DNA from: Wurfbainia villosa
Lineage: Eukaryota > Streptophyta > Magnoliopsida > Zingiberales > Zingiberaceae
DNA: 64,000 bases
NCBI GenBank assembly: GCA_025175895.1
Contig: CM045996.1
Coordinates: 110,845,179-110,909,178 of the forward strand
Direction of reading: 5' to 3'
Below, piece after piece: positions 32,707 through 42,896 of this stretch (its first letter is position 1; each line of letters starts with the position of its first letter). Made by a program: the position numbers and the translations under genes. A model generated the notes under the pieces. It was not told the DNA's origin. It ran no database searches and saw only the letters and a program-made list of their open reading frames with translations.

Positions 32707-34201
32707 CCTTTTACCTAATTTACAAATCAGGTCATCATCCGTACTCCATTATTTATACATAACTAAGCAATTGTAGGTTTACTTACATCACATCTTTAAC
32801 TCCTAATCATGACGAAGGAAAGTATGATAACAGCAATAGAGCATATAAGGCCAAAGACAAAGTATCAAGCACAAGAATAAATAAGATCGGAGTCAAGGTA
32901 ATATGATCATATAATATGATCATATATCTAAATATGCATGCATCAACAACTACTTGACCAAGGTAGGAAATTACCCACTTGATTCGAAGACTTATCGAAG
33001 AATCTCCACATCTAACAGACCGTCCTGAATTCAGGTCCTACAATTTAACATACATAAACAAATGCCAGCGTAATCAAACTGTAGGTATAGAAATCTAATC
33101 AAACCTAAATCTTTGGCTGATTAGCAACTATCTGCAAGGGTAGTTCCATACACTTCCATACTAATCCCTAATTACTGATTAACTCCACATGATTAAGCTG
33201 CAACATGCATAAAACATCTCGATTTAGAGCTTACCTAGTCTAGCTCCCACATTAAAGCTTTTGATCCAGAATTGTAATGTCAAATCAAAACCACTTAACA
33301 AAAATCTGAGCAACCCATCCCAATTCCCTTAGTTTCTATACCTTGCAATGATCAAGAAAAATCCATTACTCATTTTACCATTATCCATTAAACCAAAATC
33401 AGATTAACTATAACCAAACCATACCACCGTTGTCTCAATTTGAACTTTCCTAGCTTTGTTTCAATCACCCACAGCTTCCTCATATGCCACAAGTCAAAGT
33501 CTAATGCGGATAGATGATGGGCGTGAGCAACTCCAATGGACGGTCGCTAATCAGCAGTGGTTGGGCACGCACACGAAGACCATAGGGGTCATAGGCTTAC
33601 CGTAGTGGCGGCGGTGGGGCAGTGGCAACGCACAATCTGGAGAAATCCGAATCCCAGACAGTGAGAGTGAAAAGCGGTGGAGAGGAGGGTGATGCGTGCG
33701 GCTATGGACGGCGAGCGCGCGACGTGCAAGGGCAGTGGTGCTCGCATGGCTGACCATGGTCGGTTGGTGTCGCGGGCTAGGCAACTGCGGCGATCGGAGG
33801 TGCGATAATGGATAGCGAGCGACTCGAGAAGGCGACAACGAGATCAGGCGGAGATCAAGCGGAGATAGAAGACGGATCAACCGGCGACGCATGGAGAAGG
33901 AATCGAGTGGGAGGAGAATCACGCTGATTGGGAAGAAAAAGGGAACGAAGAGAAAATAAATGAAAGAGGAAACGAGTTATGCGGGTCAGGTTCGAGCATT
34001 TTTTTTAAACAATCGGCCAATTGATTAAGCTAGCTCAAGTTTAACCCATGTCACTTATTTAAGCCTTAATCTTCCTCCTAATCGATTATATGAACTCCAT
34101 TCAATGCCAGAAAAATTTCTAAAAACTTCTAAAAAATTCTACAAGATAATTTCCTAATTAACAAGGGTATTTGTTATTATTGTATTTTCTGGTATCTTAT
34201 A
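32707..34201 (-). repeat. G1 LTR segment 3
   Basis: Noncoding end of G1, sharing CTTGACCAAGGTAGGAAATTACCCACTTGAT with 31051-31085 of G2 and the terminal GGTATCTTA. The GC-rich part at 33530-33960 gives a minus-strand frame of 123 codons without a recognised domain. A final C-to-T change turns the CA end into TA. Confidence 0.7.
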
Positions 34202-34880
34202 AAGAAGGTCATGTGCCTCGCCACAACCTGGTGCACTAAGTCGAGTGGAACTGACCGAAGCTAACTCACTAAGTCTTTAACTAGTTAGACCAAGGCTTAG
34301 TCTAAAGTGAATCAAGTACTTGATTCCTTTATTGACTTTGTCTGGGAAGTGGTCATTGCTCCGATAACCAAGAAGGTCATGTGTCTCGCCACGACCTGGA
34401 AGTCAATACTAAAAAAACCTACTTGACTAGCTCAAACCAAGCTTGAATCTAACACAAGTTTAAACACTTTGAAATTGCTCACTAAATTTAATTAAGATAA
34501 AAGAAATCCCCATCTCACAAAACCCATAGGAATAAGTGTATTGAAAACCTAGCTTGGGTGAGATGATTTAGAACTTAATTAAGTTTAATTTAGCTTAACC
34601 CATTCTAATATACTTAAATCAAAATTGATAAATTTACCTAAACAACTTACCTTAATGAAATTAAACTTAATTTATTAAACCAAAAAAACATACCTAAATA
34701 AACAAATTCACTTAACAAAACTTAATTTATTAAAATCAACCTAACTTAATATACTCAACTAAAATTAATTTAACAAATTTATTTGCTTAACAAATTTACA
34801 AACTAAATAAATTTAAGATAATTCATCTTATTCAAGGTATGAATTATCTTAAAAAGTTTTAATTCATGTAGGACTCTAGA
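34202..34880 (+). other. Noncoding gag-pol spacer of C
   Basis: About 680 bp without an open frame. The first 300 bp resemble 63660-63960 of F, including AAGAAGGTC, GCCTCGCCA and GACCTGG. The last part is AT-rich (AACTTAATTTATTAAA). It ends in TTTTAATTCATGTAG just before the protease frame, which looks like a splice acceptor. Sharing by two elements argues for a real part of the element. Confidence 0.6.
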
Positions 34881-36322
34881 ATGGACCAATGGATTCTAGA
34901 TAGTGGCTGCTCCAGATATATGACTGGAGATAGTAAAAAGTTATCAGAATTAAGCTACAAAAACCTAGGAACAGTCGCCTTTGGAAACAATGGCAAACTC
35001 AAGGTAATTGGATCAGGTAACATTGAATTAGAATCTAATTTTGTTATACAAAAAGTTCTGCTCGTAGATAATTTCAAATTTAACTTGCTTAGTATAAGTC
35101 AGTTGTGTGATGCTTGTTATGTAGTGAAATTTTTATCGGATGAATGTTTGATTATAAGTATTGAAAATTCAAAAATATTATTTAAGGGAGTTAGGAATAA
35201 AAATATATATTCAATAAATTTAGAAAGTTCCTCAATTAAGTGTCATATGACACAGCAAGAGGGGAGTTGGTTATGGCATAGGCGACTTGCTCACACCAAC
35301 TTTAGGAATATAATGAAGTTAAGTGAAAATAATCTAGTTAGAGGGTTGTCCAAACTTATAAATATTGAAAACAAAGTTTGTAATGCTTGCTAACAAGGAA
35401 AACAAACCAAGTCTCAACATAAATTAACTGATCAAGGTCGAACAAGTTCAATACTCAAGTTAATCCACTTAGATTTATTCGATTCACATGGGGTAAAATC
35501 ACTAAGTGGTAAGTAATATTGTTTAGTAATAATAGACGATTACTCTAGGTTTACATGGGTAAAATTCCTAAAACATAAAGATGAAACATTTGAAGTATTT
35601 AAAAATTTTAGTAAACAAATAGAAAATTAAAAAGATCGTAAGATTAAAAGAATACGAAGTGATAACGGAGGAGAATTTAAAAATGAAAAATTTACAATAA
35701 TGTGTTCAGAAAATGGATATCATCATGAATATTCATGCCCTAGAACACCTCAACAAAACAGAATAGTAGAAAGAAAAAATAGAACCCTACAAGAAGCCGC
35801 TAGGTCAATGATAAATGAATATAACCTACAAGGTTATTTATGGGTCGAAGCAATAAACATTGCATGTTATGTGCAAAATAGAGTAATAATTAATAAAATA
35901 CATAATAAAACTTCTTATGAAATGTTTAATAATAAAATACCTTCAATAAAATATTTAAAGGTATTTGAATGTAAAGTATTTATTTTAAATACGAAAGACC
36001 ATCTCAAAAAATTCTCTTCAAAAATGGATGAAGGGATATTTTTAAAGTATTCGAACACTAGTAGAGCCTATAGGATTTATAATAAGAAAACTCAAAAAAT
36101 TGAAGAAAATACTAACGTAAAATTTGATGAGGGAGAAATCACTAATAATCAACTAAATACATTAAAAGATAATCAAAATTAGCTAAATAAAATTACAAAT
36201 AATAAAGAAGAACAAATTAACCCTAATCAATGTGAAGAAAACTTAAAGACATCTAGAATTAATCCTAATCATCCACTCGAACAAGTATTAGGAAATTCAA
36301 CTTTAGGAGTTCAAACTAGATC
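34881..36322 (+). pseudogene. pol: pol pseudogene of C: protease and integrase
   Basis: The frame 34881-35393 begins MDQWILDSGCSRYMTGD (protease DSG active site) and contains the pre-integrase domain (WLWHRRLAHTNFRNIMKL ... CNAC), ending at a TGC-TAA stop. The integrase core follows in the same style (HLDLFDSHG, IDDYSRFTW) with further stops near 35514 and 35628. Then 35700-36182 carries TPQQNRIVERKNRTLQEAARSM, with the catalytic Glu in IVERKN, and the C-terminal WVEAINIACYVQNRV segment. A Lys/Asn/Glu-rich linker runs to the D insertion. AT-rich codon use differs from the family I and II elements. Confidence 0.88.
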
Positions 36323-37469
36323 TGTTGGAAATCATGCTCGCTAAGAGGGTCATTGGCTCCCATGTCCCCGGATTAAAATTTTCACTAATGAAAACTAATC
36401 CGGATGGGATGAGTTTCCTAAGCACAACCAATTCGTCATCGTGCTAATAACTTGAGCGATCGCTTGAACAAACTAGTTGTTCAAGCAACACAACTCTTCT
36501 AGTTGGTTAGCCGCGGAAGAGACGACGGACGGATCGCCGGTTTTTGTGTTTCTTATCGGGGTCCATGATTATACAAATACATACAAATGTAAACTAGTAT
36601 AATCAACACATACATAAAGTAAGCATCCACACAAAACATGCATATAATTGAAAAGCAATTATAAACATAATACAAAAGAACATTAATCAAAATAAACAAG
36701 ATTATATCTCTTGTTATACCTCTTGATCATCTATTGTATGTCCTCCCTCCTTTTGGACGTCGTGTGGGCGACGATCTACCAAAAGTTGAAGCCTCCTAGA
36801 CCACCAATCTTCCTTTCCTTGTTCACTAGGAACAAAGGAAGATCCTAAAACAAAACTCATCTTCCTTTCTAGAACCGGCCACCAAGTCAATAAACTCGAT
36901 GTTGCCGCCGGCCAAGGAAGATCAAATGGAATATGGAAACCAACCAAAAGAGAAACAACAAGGGCATGGGCGCCGGCCAACACTTGGAGAAAGGAAAGGA
37001 AAACAATCCTCCTCCTTGTTGCCGCCCAAACCCTAGACAAAGCTCTCCCAATTTCTGGCCATGGATGAAGGGAAGGAGAATAGGTTGAGCTCCGGCCAAG
37101 GTAGAGGGAACAAGGATAGTGGCCGGCCAACACTTAGAAGGAAGAAGAAAAGGATCTTCATCTTCATCTTCTTGTTGCCGCCCACCCTAATCCCAAAACC
37201 CTAACCCTAGCCGCCCAACCACAATCCTATCCCAACTAGGATTTGATTGCCGCCCAAGGGAAGCTATCCTAATGCCATCCAACCTAAGCCATAGAAGGAA
37301 GGGAGAAGCTTGGGCGCCGGCCAAACCAAGGAGGAAGGAGGAAGAAGGGTTGCCGCCCACCATTGTGAACCAAACCCTAACCCTAGCCTCCTCCTATTTC
37401 TTGCCGCCCAAGCCACCTTATCTCAATTAGGTTTTTCCATCATCTTTTTGCCGCCCAAGCCTAAGCCCA

Positions 37470-37477
37470 TATATATA
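37470..37477 (-). promoter_or_regulatory. TATA box of D 3' LTR
   Basis: TATATATA next to the conserved CCTAACTC block, just downstream (minus strand) of the repeat array. The counterpart in the 5' LTR is at 44037-44044. Confidence 0.65.
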
Positions 37478-37496
37478 GAGTTAGGTTTAGGCCTTG

Positions 37497-37745
37497 GTTT
37501 AATCTCCTCCATTGGATCTAGGGTTTTAATCTCAACCGTCGGTTCTAGAGATTTAATCTCCACCGTCGGTTCTAGAGATTTAATCCCAACCGTCGGATCA
37601 AGAGATTTAATCTCAACCGTCGGATCTAGATATTTAATCCCAACCGTCGGATCAAGAGATTTAATCTCAATCGTCGGTTCTAGAGATTTGATCTCAACCG
37701 TCGGATCTAGAGATTTGATCTCAACCGTCGGTTCTAGAGTTTTGT
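37497..37745 (-). repeat. 27-bp tandem repeat array (D 3' LTR)
   Basis: About nine units with plus-strand consensus near GATTTAATCTCAACCGTCGG plus TCTAGA, alternating GGATCA, GGATCTAGA and GGTTCTAGA variants. The other D LTR has the same array at 44072-44312 with few differences. Confidence 0.93.
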
Positions 37746-38671
37746 TTTCCATCATTGGATCTAGACTTCATGAAGTGTTAATAGGATACAATAGGGACCA
37801 TGAGGAGGAGTTGGATCTTGGCCACCCGATGGATCGGAACCACACAAACTTGATCCATCAATGATGTTCCATTCCACTAGAGGATCATCATTGAACTACC
37901 TCACCAACCCCCATAAATTAATATGGGCTTCATATATTATTTGTACATCCATCTCCCCGTGTTTAAGATATCGAATGTCCATCAATTAATTGATTTACTG
38001 ACCATCAATTAATTAACATCTAACTCCCCGAGTAGTACCACTCAACCTTATCATCATGTTGACTAAGTCAACCTGCAGGGTTTACATGATGAACCTTATG
38101 AGCTCCTCAAGGGGACATCATCAACCTAATACATAGGACACGATTTCCTCCTATAATCAATGGCACACCATGTAAATAATATCATTTCCCAACTTACCGG
38201 ACCTATTGATTTAATCCATAGAAATCTCACCCTTTGGTAAATCAAAGAAATAAATACTAAGTACATGTGCCCGTTATTATATCGGGATTAAGAGCATGTA
38301 CAACATAATATCCGAGGTCCGATTCAATTATGTAGTCAGCAATAAATTGAATCACCTCTATGTCGGTCCTGCTCAATACACCGAAATGTACTAGTGTAAC
38401 TCTATGTTCAAGATAAAACAATACCAAGCTACACTACAACCATGCCAATGGTTTGTCCAAAACCATCTTGGTTGTGAGCCTCTACTTATACTCTACAAGG
38501 GACTGATAACATGATCTTCTGTGCCACACCCAAGCACCATGTTATCTACAATGTAAAGTATTAGACAATATGCACATATATAAATAAAGTGCAAACAATG
38601 ATCATGTGATTCTTATTTCAAAATAAAGATGTTCATACAAAAGAGCTAGGCTTTCAGTATACATCCCAACA

Positions 38672-38683
38672 ATCTCCCACTTA
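38672..38683 (-). other. Polypurine tract of D
   Basis: Minus strand TAAGTGGGAGAT directly before the 3' LTR. Confidence 0.85.
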
Positions 38684-38699
38684 TACTAAAAGACTATGC

Positions 38700-40360
38700 T
38701 GTCCTCATACTGCCATACATCTAATTCCCCTTCCCTCCACATGCCTATCAAAGCTCTCGCTAGAAGGGCCTTAGTGAAAGGGTCTACCAGGTCATCCTAT
38801 GATGCAATCTAGGCGACAACAACTTCTACCTCCTTTACGATTTCTCGTATCAGGTGGTACTCGCGCTCTATGTGTTTACTAGCCTTATGGGCTCGTGGTT
38901 CCTTCGAGTTTGCAACTGCACCATTATTATCACAATAAATTGTGATAGTTCTGGGCAAACCAGGAATCACATCCAAGTCCATCAGGAAGTTCCTGAGCCA
39001 CACAGCTTCTTTGGCCGCCTCATAGGCTGCCACATACTCAGCTTCCATGGTGGAGTCCGCCATGCATTTCTGCTGGGCACTCCTCCATACAATGGCTCCA
39101 CCTCCTAAAGTAAACACAAAACCTGAGGTAGACTCACTGTTATCCCTATCTGATTGGAAGTCGCAATCCATGCAACCCACAGGGAGTAATTGGTCTGCCC
39201 GGTAAACTAGCATATGATCCATAGTCCTTCTCAGGCACTACAATATATGTTTTACTGCAGTCCAATGTCCCTGTCCTGGATTACTCTGATATCTATTGAC
39301 CATGCCCACGACAAAGTAGATATCTGGCCTCGTATAGAACATCGCATACATGAGGCTTTCTACTGCCGAAGCATAAGGAACCACCTTCATCTCCTCTATC
39401 TTTTTTGATGTTGGGACACATCTCTTTAGATAAAGGTACTCTATGCCAAAAAGGTAGAAAACCTTTCTTGGAGTTTTGCATGCTAAAACGATCAAGATTG
39501 TGTCTATGTATGAAGCTTGGGATTAGCACACTAACCTTGATCCCAAGGATGTGTCCCACTTCTCCCAAGTCCTTCAAAACTGTTTGGACAACCATACCCT
39601 TACGTCTGATAACACTCCGATATTGTCTCCAACTATCAAAATGTCATCTACGTATAGTACAAGAAATACCACTACGTTTCTGTCACATCTCTTGTATACA
39701 CAAGACTCATCCGGACTTTGAATAAATTCATAAGTCTGGATTTACCTCATCAAAGCGGATGTTCCAAGACCTCGAAGCTTGCTTCAATCCATAAACGGAC
39801 CGATTAGGCTTACATACAATACGCTCTTTGCTCTTAGCAATGAATCCCTCTGGTTGCTCCATATAGATGTTTTCCTCAAGACTTCCATTAAAGAAAGCTG
39901 TCTTGACATCCATCTGCCACACCTCATAATCCATATGAGCTGCTATGCATAAGAGCTCCCAGACCTGACTTGAATCCATAGATTCAATCTCAGTATTCAT
40001 TGCACTTTGCCAAGATGTTGTATCTTTATCTTGGATTCCCTCGTCGTATGTCTAGGGATCAGGTTCATGTTTGCTAGGGACCAAATCAGAAGATTCGTCC
40101 AAAAACATGAATCTAAGAGGCTGTCTAACAACCCTCCCACTACGATGAGGTATCATCTGTGTATCCTTTGTGACACGCGGTGCAGTGACATGTGGTATAT
40201 CCTCTTGTACCGGTGGTACTAAAGAAGTGACTTCCCCTTTTAACTCCTCCAGAACAATTTTACTCTTGGGCTTGTGGCTTATCACATAGTCTTCTTCTAG
40301 AAATCTGGCGTTCGTGTTAACGATCACCCTCTGATCTCTAGGACTATAAAAACAATCCAC
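38700..40360 (-). pseudogene. pol: pol pseudogene of D: truncated RT and RNase H
   Basis: Minus-strand order: the integrase C-terminal linker with the Arg-rich HRSGRVVRQP segment (40360-40052), then RT 40000-39728. There MNTEIESMDSSQVWEL joins directly to LCIAAHMDYEVWQMDVKTAF, so about 60 residues of the RT fingers that A retains (including KTIGCKW) are missing in frame. The YVDD region lies near 39640-39660 out of the main frame. RT connection pieces are at 39595-39238 and RNase H at 39222-38809 (VFTLGGGAIVWRS, EAEYVAAYEA, IYCDNNGAV). An enzyme from this copy cannot be active. Confidence 0.9.
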
Positions 40361-41560
40361 CCTTCATTCCCTTGGGATAACCAATGAACATGTGTACTTC
40401 TGTACGAGGTTCCAACTTACCAGTATCTGCCTTCATCACATGTGCTGGACTCCTATATCTGAATATGTCTTAGACTAGGCTTTCGCCCAGTCCACAATTC
40501 TGTGGGAGTAGAAGGCACTGATTTAGATGGAACCAGGTTCAGAATGTATACCGTCATATCTAGAGCATATCCCCAGAACGAATCTGGCAAGTCAGAATAA
40601 CTCATCATCAATCTAACCATCTTCATAAGAGTCATATTCCTTCGCTTTGCTACACCGTTCTGCTGGGGTGTGCCAGGTGCAGACAATTGGGATTAAATCT
40701 CAACCTCTGATAAGTAGTTCCTAAACTCTCCCAAGAGGTACTTACCACCACGATCAGATCGTAGTGTCATCTTGAATAATTGTCTATGAAAAAGATGAAA
40801 TATTCAAAACTACCTCTTGCCTGGATAGACATAGGACCATACGAATCAAAATGAACCAATTCCAACACATCTTTGGATCTATATCCCTTGGCCTTGAAAG
40901 GCCTCTTGGTCATCTTACCCTCCAAGCAAGATTCGCAGGTTGGGAGATCCTCCACCACTAATGAACCCAAAGGTCCATCAGCTATCAACTTTTGAAATCT
41001 GCTTAGGTTAATATGACCAAGCCTAAGATCCCAAAGATATGTTTGGTTCATCTTCGAAGGTTCTTTTCTCTTATCGGAATTAGAAGATGAGTTATTAACT
41101 TCTATTTGCATCGTGGGAGCTTGTGGTTCAAGTTATAAATTTCCTATCTATGTACCTGAATAGATAATGTCCCTATTCCTTTTATAACAAATCTGTCATT
41201 AAAAGGAATAGATTATCCATCCATAATTTAGAAATCGAAAGAAATTCTTTCTAAATTAAGGTACATAAAGAAAATTCTTAAGAACCAAAAACTTTATTTT
41301 TCTCAAAAGATAAATAAAACATCTCCCACTGCAATAGCCTCCATCTTCATGGCATTGCCCAAGTAAATGGTAATATCCCCTTTAGCTAGTCGTCGGGTTT
41401 CCTGGAACCCCTGCAAAGTATTGCAGACATGATTAGTGGCTCTCATACCTACTCACCAGGTGTCGGTAGATAAGACCGCTAATCATGTTTCAACGAATAG
41501 TTCAAAGAATATATCTTTGTTCTTCTTTGGATTGGGACAGTCTTTCTTCCAATGTCCATC
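40361..41560 (-). pseudogene. pol: pol pseudogene of D: protease and integrase
   Basis: Protease remnants lie near 41410-41470. The pre-integrase domain (YLWDLRLGHINLSRFQKL ... CESCLEGKM) and the start of the integrase core (HFDSYGPMSIQA) are at 41111-40767. The domain after the catalytic Glu (TPQQNGVAKRRNMTLMKMV) is at 40686-40453. Changes include LWH to LWD and HSDLCGP to HFDSYGP. The D of the core survives in HFD, but neighbouring conserved residues are lost. Frameshifts near 40770 and 40700 separate the pieces. Confidence 0.87.
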
Positions 41561-41845
41561 CTGCTAGTAAGTGAAGTACTTGCCTTTCGGATTCTTCACT
41601 CCTCCCTGAGATCCTCCCACCACATTTGCTCCACCTTGTTTCTCCTTCTTCTTGCCTTTCGGCTTAGAAGTAGAAACTTTTTTGAGCAACCATGGCTTGA
41701 GGACATTCTTCGAAGAGTGCATACTTGTACTCCTTAGTAGATAATTCGAAGAGGACATTCTTTTTCAATCAACATTATTTGGGTACAGTAAGTTTATTTC
41801 CTTTAGTATCACAACAAGTGGACTGAAAGTCATTTTGAAAATCCT
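41537..41845 (-). pseudogene. gag: gag remnant of D with large internal deletion
   Basis: The start ATG is at about 41843 (minus), as in A and T1, but the frame soon meets a stop in the VDW segment (TGG to TGA). The sequence equivalent to CPPKPADD in A is joined to the segment before VSTSKPKGKKK, so the whole capsid part (about 480 bp) is missing. The zinc knuckle (41578-41537) has Tyr for the first and second Cys and a stop directly after. With no capsid or working knuckle, any movement needed Gag from another element. Confidence 0.87.
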
Positions 41846-42879
41846 AAGAATCACATAGATCATTACTTTAGATTTCAAATATTATTGATTCCTCAAAACA
41901 ATAAAATTCCAAAATCAACCAACACCTCAAAACACCGAGAATATCGCATGCCACGCTGTGTGGACGTATACGAATTCTACATTTGTAAGAGGAGGTTTTA
42001 CCCATTAATTTTATTATCTTTTCAACCTTACTTTTTGACAAATAAAATTAATAGTTGATTCCTCTTTGGCCCTACAAATAAAAGCAGTGACTCCGATGGG
42101 GAGGATACCTTTATTTGCATCTAAGTGTGCACCATTACACGATACAAAGGGAATTATTTCGGATTATGTGCCTTACCGCTGTGGAAGTACACACGCTCCT
42201 AGATAATTTCCTATAACCATTATTTGACCTAGTGATCCGCAAACAAACTCATTCACAGGGAGGAAGGCACTCAAAGCCGACACGCAAGTTTGTTGCATCA
42301 CACGTCAAATTGTAATGGAGGCTGTGGGAATTAATTAAAATATCCCTCTCCCACTTAGTAAATTGTAAATGAGGAATTTTCAAGCACACACAACATGCAT
42401 ATAAAACAAATCAGCAATAAATATGGAAAAAATAGAATTTTTCCAACTATTATGGCTTTGTTCTCCAATATGCGTCCCGCCGTGTCGCCACCTCGTCCGC
42501 TCCATCTTTTCTCGTGCACAAGTCACCAAAGAGATCCGAGCCGAGATATATCATTTTAATTTACATCCATCAATCCTATACTCCACGAAGGAGTGTACAA
42601 ATAATCTAGATCGAAAGTAAACTAAAATGAGCAGCTAAATAATGTCGTATTTAATTACAAAAAATTAAATACTAATCTAGCCTCGTCAACCCCGAGGATT
42701 CAAATAATATACATACAATCACACACAAACAACCACATACACACATATAGCCATAATAGTCGGATCTTATGCATGCAACCAAAAAGTTAGCCTACGCACA
42801 TCCTACTATTATCCGGCATACTCAATATATGATATGTGCATGAAAGTAACCAAATCCAAAACACACAAAACCGGAAATC
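41846..42879 (-). other. Untranslated leader of D
   Basis: Collinear with the leaders of A and T1. Hairpin 3 keeps its CCATC loop (near 42070-42120), with a G.U pair replacing A-T in the outer stem. Hairpin 2 has lost the motif (near 42160-42205). The long fourth hairpin is partly retained near 42000-42060. No gene seen. Confidence 0.7.
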
Positions 42880-42894
42880 GTGGCTCTGATACCA
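42880..42894 (-). other. Primer-binding site of D
   Basis: Minus strand TGGTATCAGAGCCAC, two bases from the LTR end. Confidence 0.92.
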
Positions 42895-42896
42895 AT

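Larger units (their letters stand above)
19433..34201 (-). mobile_element. G1: gypsy-like LTR broken by three insertions
   Basis: Three pieces (19433-20392, 28701-29030, 32707-34201) align in order with solo LTR G2. Shared marks include GGTGAGTATAACTCAG, CATGCATGGTCATGCC, GGAGGCAGGATGACTG, ATTACCCACTTGAT and the terminal GGTATCTTA. The right end (34201) reads TA where G2 has CA. About 300 bp would remain left of T1, outside the window. No coding sequence is visible, so the class (Ty3/gypsy, Tekay/Del-like) and the minus orientation are inferred from the CGTGACA-type end and promoter-like sequence near TGTAAGATACG in G2. G1 itself lies within element C. Confidence 0.7.
36323..38671 (-). repeat. 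Element D 3' LTR
   Basis: 2349 bp. Minus strand TGTTGGGATGTATACTG to GATTTCCAACA. Contains about nine 27-bp repeats (37497-37745), TATATATA at 37470-37477 and a long CCGGC/CCGCC-rich transcribed leader. The open frames across it on both strands come from the repeat and are not genes. Confidence 0.94.

Noticed and set aside
33551..33922. 123-codon minus-strand frame, Arg/Ser/Leu-rich
   Set aside because: Same position in LTR G1 as the G2 frames but with no protein similarity to them; composition-driven.
37310..37864. 184-codon frame with repeated ISTVGSRDL, and its minus-strand mirror at 37423-37755
   Set aside because: Nine residues per 27-bp unit: the tandem DNA repeat in the D LTR is open in several frames on both strands. 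No start context or conservation as protein.
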